Notes under the pieces: model-generated
The model's input: only the letters and a program-made list of their open reading frames with translations
Databases searched by the model: none
What the model was told of the DNA's origin: nothing
Shown: positions 57,046-64,000 of the stretch, piece after piece
Numbering within the stretch: the stretch's first letter is position 1
Layout: every line of letters starts with the position of its first letter
Position numbers and translations under genes: made by a program
Assembly: GCF_010389155.1 (NCBI RefSeq)
Contig: NC_057768.1
Coordinates: forward strand, 4,276,501 to 4,340,500
DNA length: 64,000 nucleotides
Reading direction: 5' to 3'
DNA from: Erigeron canadensis
Lineage: Eukaryota; Streptophyta; Magnoliopsida; Asterales; Asteraceae

Positions 57046-57118
57046 ATTATGTCAAGTCGGCTCAAGAGCGGTCGAATTAATAAAGGGCATAAGGTAATTA
57101 GAAACTTTGGACCAGGTA

Positions 57119-60100
57119 TCGACCTTTTAACAAACTCAATTAACACAGTCATAGCCAGGAGTACTTTGGACACACGTAATCCTAGGTCACTAGTTAGAAA
57201 CTTTGGAAACTTCATCCGGAATACAATGCATGAAAGTATTTTTACCAAACCATTCAAAATCTTTGAGATGTCAATTTAACACCACAACCTACTTCTTTTG
57301 CATTTACTTCATAACGATCGTTCAAGATGTTGCGTATAAACCTGAGAAAACTTCAAGGTCGGACGGGATTTGTGAAGTTTCACACCCCACTAATTCTCAA
57401 AAACTACCCTCGGCACTCGATTCTGCCAAAATACTACTCTGAAAGTATTCCAACCATGAAGAGACATATTGTAATACCCCGGATTTTTAATAAACAAATA
57501 CTAAATATAGTTAAGCTTCGAATTAAAAATTGTCCAGGCTAAAGGTTTAAAGCAATAGATCATGTTTGCATATTAGAATGAAGAAGTGTTTTTTTTTTTT
57601 TTTTTTTATAAGTTTTAGTAATTCTAATTTTTGGACTTAAATGAAATTATATTTAAGTTCCACAAGTTGAAGCTTAGTTTATATTGATAGAATATTGTTC
57701 TTGTATGGTTTAAATTAATAAAAACAAAAAGAAGTATATAAAATATGGGTTATGCAATTTGCTATTAGAATATGTGTATGTAGGGGAATTTGTTATATTT
57801 CTATCACCATACGTAAGGTCGTAAGGGACGTTTGACAAGCGATTTTGATGGAGTTATCATTATTATTATTATAGAAGATATATCACACTTAGTTAGTAGA
57901 AATCCTAATTATATATGTATACGAATAAGCCTGAAGTGATAGTTTTGTATATGGAGTCTAATAAGTTACTAGTATATATATACATGTTTGACGTCAAGAA
58001 TAGAACAACTGTGGAGATAAATGACACAAGATATATTACGGAGCATATGTTTATTTAGCTAATGTATGGAGGTCCACCGAGAAAATTAAAGAAAAGAAAA
58101 TAAAATTAAGGTGTTTAAATTAACTATTCTTGTATACAAATAAGAAGAAGCGGGTCGATGGGTTATATGTCATGTATAGCACGTCGGTACGGGTTTCAAC
58201 GATTTATAAGATTTTTGTTGTGCATGTGGTGGATTGTTCGACTCTAAATCTTTAGATCTTTATTGAGGTACGGATTCTGGTTTTAAACTTTGTTCGTTAT
58301 ATAATAGTATGGATTCTAGTTTTAAACTTTGTTTATATTATATATATATATATAAAGGTACGAATTTTTGTTTTAAACTTGTACGAATATATATGTATAT
58401 ATATCAAAATTATGATTTGAATTCCGTTTGTTCCTTCCGCGTTACTATGTTGTTAAAGTGATTTTGGTATGTCTTTTATGGCCTCAAAACTGTTTTGTTT
58501 AATTCCTTAATATGTTAGTTACGATTTAAAAGATATATATAAATTCTGATTTTTAGAGATATTATATGTGCAAAAGAGTTCTTATCATAATCTGTGTATA
58601 AGTGGACTTTTTTTTATTCTAACTATGAACGCTTTTGAAACATTATACGATAAGATTATCTTTGAAAAGCTATCTTTTGAAAAGTTGTTTTGGTATATGA
58701 GAATATGATATGAAAACCCCGAGCTAACCACCTGTAGGGGTACTACAGGCACATTATTGGGGGCACCAATGGTGTGACACTTCCGTGGTAGTGTGATTGG
58801 TTACGGCGTCTCCGTTTGTAGGTGTGCTATAAAAGCATTGCCTTTATGTTTTTGGAGGCATATGAGTTGACTCTAGTTTGTAGGTTCTGTTCTGGTAGGG
58901 TGGATGGTTGTGTTGTGCCCAACACGCCATTTCACATTTGTAGGGTACATTTGGATCTGCAGGTACATTGTGCATATATTTGGCATTTGTTTTATCGATC
59001 CTTGTGATTCGATATGTAAATGTATGCATTTTGTTTTGTTGTAGGATCTCGGTTGGCTTTGAAAATATGAAACTTTGTAAGCTTTTTGATAAGTTGGATA
59101 TTTGATATGTTTTGAGAATATAAAAATATTGTTTTGATCGTATGATTAAAATTTGTTTAGCACTAATATGTGTTTATTTAAAGTTTGTCTATAATACTTT
59201 GGTTCGTTAAGATATCTTTTAAATTTTTGTACGAGTTAAATGTTTTATTTGTTTAAAAAAAATACAGTTGGTCTATTTTGAAAATTACTATATGTATTTC
59301 TGTATCCGCGCACTGAGCAATTGGCTCAGCCGTAGTTTTTCTTTCCCTGCGGCAGGTTTTTAAGAAAGATAGAGCAATGGACTTTTAGCTAGCTTCCGCG
59401 CATAAAGGATTTGTTGAAGATCAAAGTCGAGGATCGTTTAGGCTATGACAATTGTAAAACTATAAGAGAAAATTTCGTTTAGTGCTCTTGTATTATTGTT
59501 TTAAGTTCGAAAATAACACTTCATTCGATTTTAGAAGTGGGGTGTTACACATATTATCACTGAACCCGTCATTGAACTCGGTTTAGGGTTCCATAAAGTC
59601 GTTTATTTGTGTTAGAAACTCAATATAGATTTGTAATCTCCATAGGATCAGATGACGTAAAACCAGGATCAATGATGGGGGTCTACATAGCATTCAATCC
59701 TCCATTGGACCTCGCTTGGTTAACAAGAGATTATATTATATTACATATGTTAACTAAATTAGTCATAGCCAAATCTCTTTCAACCTTGGGTATGGTTCAT
59801 TCATAATCGTATGTTAGGATAAATATCTTATCAAGTCGAAGAGCATATATTCCTTTTGGATGATATATAGTACTCATTATAAGTTTCAAAGGCATTAAGG
59901 CATATATATTGTTTAGCCAAATGTATCTAAATATTTCAATATAGCTAATTTTTAATAACACGTTTGTATATCAAATATAGGACTTCCCGATCTGAATTAG
60001 AACTTTGTGACACGTGGTGGATTAGCGAAATATGTTATGAATAAATTGAGGTTAGCTCAAATGAAACCTGAAATGGGATCTAATTATAAGGAAATGGTAA

Positions 60101-60360
60101 CATCATGTCAAACTCTTAAAAATTCTTAAAAATTATGAACTTTGCTTATATAATATCAATATTTTTACTTATGTATTTTTGTTTAAGATTATTTAGATAG
60201 TAATTTATAACTGAATGCATTGACAATAAATTCAATAGGTCTATAATGGTGGATAAGTAATTTTCTGTTCTTTTTATTTACATACAAATCAATAAGGATT
60301 AGCTATGTGTCATACCTTGGATTTTCCAATAGGTCTACAATGTGAGTTTCATATGCCCAA
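57119..60360. repeat. right arm of the foldback, interrupted
   Basis: 57119-57469 and 59550-60360 together mirror the left arm. AACAAACTC, ACTTTGGAAAC and GATGTCAATTTAACACCAC lie before the LTR, and TGAACCCGTCATTGAACTCG after it. Confidence 0.85.
57470..59549 (+). repeat. solo LTR (2,080 bp), Ty3/gypsy type
   Basis: Starts TGTAATACCCC and ends GGGGTGTTACA, inverted termini of Tekay-like LTRs. Perfect 5-bp duplication CATAT at 57465-57469 and 59550-59554. There is no primer site, coding region or second LTR next to it, so the internal part was lost by LTR-LTR recombination. It contains CTGAGCAATTGGCTCAGCC near 59310, an inverted CTGAGC/GCTCAG like the small hairpin near the end of the 4.3-kb LTR. 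Confidence 0.93.
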
Positions 60361-61990
60361 TCAAACATACTTGTATGCTCCATTGTATCATGCTTCGATA
60401 AGATGAGTATCTATAAGGTTATTTAATAAGTTTAGCCAGACTAACATGTTGCTAATAATAATTAAAACTAAACGAAAGGAATTATCTAAGTGTGTTTGTG
60501 AGTAAAAGATATATGAAAATTATGATTGAGAACTTCCCTCAATGATCAGAGCTCTTTGATTCGATTTTACTATATCCTCATATTGTGTCCTAAAATCATT
60601 GGTCACCTAATTCCAAGGATTGATGTGTCACTCTCATTTAGAAATATGAGCCTGACAACTAAACCTCTACAAAACCAAAAAAATAGTGAATGTAGAAAGT
60701 TAAAAGTAATAAGTATTAATATGTTCATTGTATGAAAACACCTCTTAAACGCTAAAAACTCTTCCCTTTGATTTCTTTGCGTATGGTCTACCAATGCGAA
60801 AATAAAGTATTCGTGCAATTCTCAAAGATCAAACCCGTAAGCATTCTCGAGATGCTTAATCCAAAAAAAAGTACGAAAGTGCTTATTGTTTAATCCAAAA
60901 ATATAAGGGAATATCATCATCTTTTGTAAAATTAGAAAAGTCGTGTGCATATGTTAGAAAGATGTCTACCACTTGTTTCTTCAATCTTTTGGTCCCCACC
61001 AAGAAAAACCAACACCACTGCCAATGTTTATCTTTTTCTTACTTCAAGTTGGAACAACTTCGCTCGACCATCAAATCCACCCACCATCTATTGTTGTTGC
61101 TTCTCACCTCCGATTGGATAGGGAAATCTAAATGGGGAGGTGAAGGTGGGCGTCGCCATCGATCGGAGAGATACAAAAAACTACTTCAGATCTCATCGCA
61201 AGAAAAACCCTTAGATATTGTCAAACTTATTGGATGTTTTGTTGGTATTCTTGAAACTTACACAAATGCAAAACCAGATGTTTTTTTGGAAAAGTTTCAG
61301 CTGTCGGTCACCCACCACCACAACCACGACTATCAATATCCGACTCAACACCGTCGATGCGTTTCTCCGTCGCACCATCGCCATTAAGGGAGGTCCTTTG
61401 TCCCACCAACTTCAGTGTAGAACCGCCATTGATTTTGTCGTCAACTACCGTCAACTACCTACCACAACCACCTCTAAGTATAATGTTTCTGAAACCACTT
61501 GCCTCATACATTTTTTTAGAGCTATGGATCCAAGGTATTTACCATGTTTCTGAAACCATCTTGAGCCCATCCTTTTACTTATTTTTATTAATACGATGAT
61601 GATGAGGTTTCATTTTAGTTATTTAGACTTTTCGAATTCAAAGAAGGCATGAAGGAACGATCTTAAGAGTTCAGATATGACTAGGCCATGAGCTTAACAT
61701 TTTTAGTAGCCATGTGTCCCATAGCACTCGGTCATGTTAAATCGTCGATTATTCCATTCTATTGCTTTACGACATTTGTAAGCGTCTTATTGGTTGGTAG
61801 GGTCGACTAAGCACACGAAATAAACTCTAATTATACATTGTCCTTCCATGTGAACTAGAAAATTTTGTTGCGGGGTCTCAATTCCCTTGTTGAAACAGTT
61901 CGTTATTTTAGTATATATGCCGTGAATTTTTGACCGTTTAATTAGAAATAATTTTGTCATTAATATGTTTGTTTAAAAGTATGCAAGAAA
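60361..61990. other. intergenic DNA without a recognised gene
   Basis: The 141-codon frame at 60962-61387 is His-rich and overlaps two other open frames of similar length, which suggests a compositional accident. No family match is recognised. Confidence 0.35.
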
Positions 61991-63300
61991 CTAAAACGTA
62001 ACCCATAGTAGAAACCCGAACGGGATGTGATATAACAAAAATATCAATATATTAATTCAAAATTCAAGCGGATGCGATATAGCAAAATGCAAGTAGTGGT
62101 ACGGGGTGTATCACAATAAGGTTGAATGACAAATAAAAAGTGTGAAAAAAACAAAAGAAGTAACCCGTAATAAAAAATTCGAAAAGGAAAAACAAAACTA
62201 AAAGTATATATAAAAAAAAGACGTGACAAAATCCGAACAGGATGCAATGTGGCAAAATCCAATCTATAAGAAACGTGCGATGTGTCACTTTATAACTGAT
62301 GCCACGTGTCAAGTTTTAATAAGCATGGTTACTATTGATAAACATGCCAAAAAAAAAATCGAAAGAAAAAACTCCAAACGGGATCCGTAATGTCAGAATC
62401 TAAATAGTGATGCAGGGTATATGATAAACCAATAAAAGAGATCATATAAGAAGAAAAAAAAGTTATAAAAAACCAAGAAAAACCGAAAGTTAAATAACCT
62501 TAACGAAAATAAAAATAACAAAGGAAAAATAAAATATTGAGTAAAAGTTTCCAATATATTAATTGAGAACACAAAAGCCAAAAAACTATGATAAACACCA
62601 AGAAAAAACCCCAAACGGGATCCAAAATAGCAAAATCTAAATAGTGATGTGGGGTATACGATGAACCAATAGAAAGAAAACACAAAAGCAAAAAAACTAC
62701 TGTATGTAATAAACCAACAAAAATCGAAAGAAAAATAACCTTAACGGGATCTAATATGGCAAAATCTGAAAAAACGCGGGGTATAGGTGGACCAATAGAA
62801 AGAAAACACAAAAGCAAAAAAAACTATGTAGGAAACCAAGAAAATCCGAACGAAAAATAACCTTAACGGAATCCGATATGGCAAAATCTGGGAAAAAACA
62901 GTACTATATGTTAGTTGATGAAACTTATATGGACGAAAAGTACATTAAAAACTCAATCCATTCATATATTTTATATTAAGTGTTACATGACACAAACAAA
63001 ATTATTTACGGTCAAAGTTGGTCAACACGACAACTAAAATGAGACAGAGGGAGTATGTAATAAACCAACAAAAACCGAAAGAAAAATAACCTTAACGGGA
63101 TCCGATATGGAAAAATCCGAAAAAACGTGGGGTATAGGTGAACCAATAGAAAGAAAACACAAAAACAAAAAACATTATGTAGGAAACCAAGAAAAACCGA
63201 ACGAAAAATAATCTTAACGGAATCCGATATGACAAAATCTGAAAAAAAACGTGGGGTACAGGTGGACCAATAGAATAGTGTCACGTGACACGTGACACTG
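61991..63300. repeat. tandem repeat of about 120 bp, decayed and interrupted
   Basis: Units carry ACGGGATCCGATATGGCAAA, then GGGGTATAGGTGGACCAAT, then GAAAGAAAACACAAAAGC. The GGGTATA landmark recurs at about 62418, 62651, 62777, 63130 and 63252, that is, at spacings near 120 bp or multiples. A foreign segment at about 62896-63055 ends GAGACAGAGGGAGTA, like a Stowaway MITE terminus. Earlier units (62000-62400) are more diverged. Confidence 0.75.
63277..63299. promoter_or_regulatory. 23-bp palindrome with two G-boxes
   Basis: AGTGTCACGTG, a central A, then CACGTGACACT: perfect 11-bp arms, each containing CACGTG. It terminates the tandem-repeat array. CACGTG is the core bound by plant bZIP and bHLH factors; a role here is not shown. 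Confidence 0.7.
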
Positions 63301-64000
63301 TTCATTAGGCTCGCCTTTAATGAGATTACAATTTATCCCATAGCAACATTTTATTAGAAATGTCATATTTAGTCAAAGTTGCTTATTATAATTCAATAAA
63401 ATTGTATCTTAAGACTTAAACTCAAGATATTACTTAATATTTTAAAGACTTAAACTCAAGATATTACTTAATATTTTACGATGTTACTTGACAAAAATTA
63501 GAAAGCGATAAAGTTTGATGGTAAAAGTAAAAAGGTTAAAATTTTGGTGGTGAAAATCCAAAAATACAAATGTAGTTTAGGTATTGCTGTTCAACAAAAA
63601 AAAAGTTTAGTATTGAAACTTGAAAGTGAAAGAGTCTAAAATTTAATGGTGAGAAAACACAAGAGGCAAAAATATATTAAAACTTGGTAGAGCAAAAAAG
63701 TGAAAAAACTAAAGTTTGATGATGAAATCAAAAGGGTCAAAAGTTTATTATTAAAAGTGCAATTGTGAGGAGAGGAAGTGGTCATTTCTCTTCCCCAACA
63801 CTAATCAATAAAAGTTTGACACATCATTTTTCTCTATTCTTCCCCCATCTTTCTCAAATCACTGGCGCTACTTTCTCTCATCTTCCGCCAATCTCCACCT
63901 CATCATTTCTTTTTCATTTATTTTTAATACCATTTTATTTATTTTTCATCTATTTTCATCTAAAAACATATATATATATACACAATAATATAAAAAAAGA
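63301..64000. other. AT-rich intergenic DNA
   Basis: No gene. It contains a tandem duplication of about 35 bp (GACTTAAACTCAAGATATTA and following) at about 63412-63478. Confidence 0.4.

Larger units (their letters stand above)
55920..60360. mobile_element. large foldback element with nested solo LTR
   Basis: Two arms of about 1.1 kb around a 70-base centre (57046-57118). The right arm is split by a 2,080-bp solo LTR. Without the LTR the unit is about 2.35 kb. No transposase was found and no target duplication could be fixed, so it could be a foldback/MULE-type element or a local inverted duplication. The outer limits are approximate because similarity fades around 55920 and 60360. Confidence 0.75.

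Noticed and set aside
60962..61387. 141-codon frame as a gene
   Set aside because: Two other frames are open over the same bases and no domain is recognisable; it may be UTR-like or repeat DNA.
62393..63305. Several minus-strand Phe/Leu-rich frames of 70-105 codons
   Set aside because: They are translations of the A-rich 120-bp tandem repeat and repeat with its period.

Overview
The window looks like intergenic and pericentromere-like DNA of a flowering plant. It is AT-rich and full of nested transposons, with one clearly functional gene. The intron-bearing formin, chromovirus-type Ty3 elements, Ty1/copia, PIF/Harbinger, hAT, Helitron and SINE content fix it as a dicot. I lean towards Asteraceae or another asterid, but that is an inference from general flavour and not a demonstrated placement. 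A run of exactly 100 N at 10728-10827 is an assembly gap, so linkage across it is not assured.

Layout. 1-3.26 kb: possible tail of a coding exon, then three MITEs, one of them hAT-like with an 8-bp target duplication. 3.26-10.73 kb: a very long LTR (about 4.3 kb) with a primer binding site and a non-coding internal region, cut by the gap. 10.83-17.65 kb: a Ty3/gypsy chromovirus (Tekay-like) with gag, protease, RT, RNase H, integrase and a chromodomain-like tail, carrying seven stops and one frameshift, followed by its 3' LTR. That LTR holds five copies of a GC-rich palindrome. 17.65-18.62 kb: the N-terminal half of a PIF/Harbinger transposase. 19-25 kb: MITEs, a SINE 3' fragment and a 1.1-kb Tourist-like element. 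25.26-27.23 and 35.86-37.67 kb: two copies of a small TIR element carrying a divergent pair of related short ORFs around a shared two-TATA promoter. This is the most unusual system in the window. 27.4-33.3 kb: a short Helitron, a Tourist-like element, a nearly complete Harbinger (28797-30828), and two Helitrons in tandem, one with exon-like cargo. 38-39.5 kb: a hAT MITE, a Helitron and a full SINE with a 16-bp target duplication.

40.6-43.75 kb: a class I plant formin with four exons, the only gene that appears intact. 45.17-46.49 kb: a large inverted structure bounded by two inverted MITEs. 46.86-47.54 kb: the third Tourist-like copy. 48.41-55.52 kb: a P-type Ca2+-ATPase (ACA-type) gene remnant on the minus strand, split by a Ty1/copia element (48622-54664) with 486-bp LTRs at both ends. 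55.92-60.36 kb: a foldback with arms over 1 kb, the right arm interrupted by a 2,080-bp solo LTR with a perfect CATAT target duplication. 62-63.3 kb: an approximately 120-bp tandem repeat ending in a double G-box palindrome.

Most coding lesions in the transposons and the ATPase remnant look like C-to-T or G-to-A changes, the pattern expected of long-methylated, silenced DNA. The genes do not form a pathway. The interest lies in how the elements nest and in the small-ORF elements.
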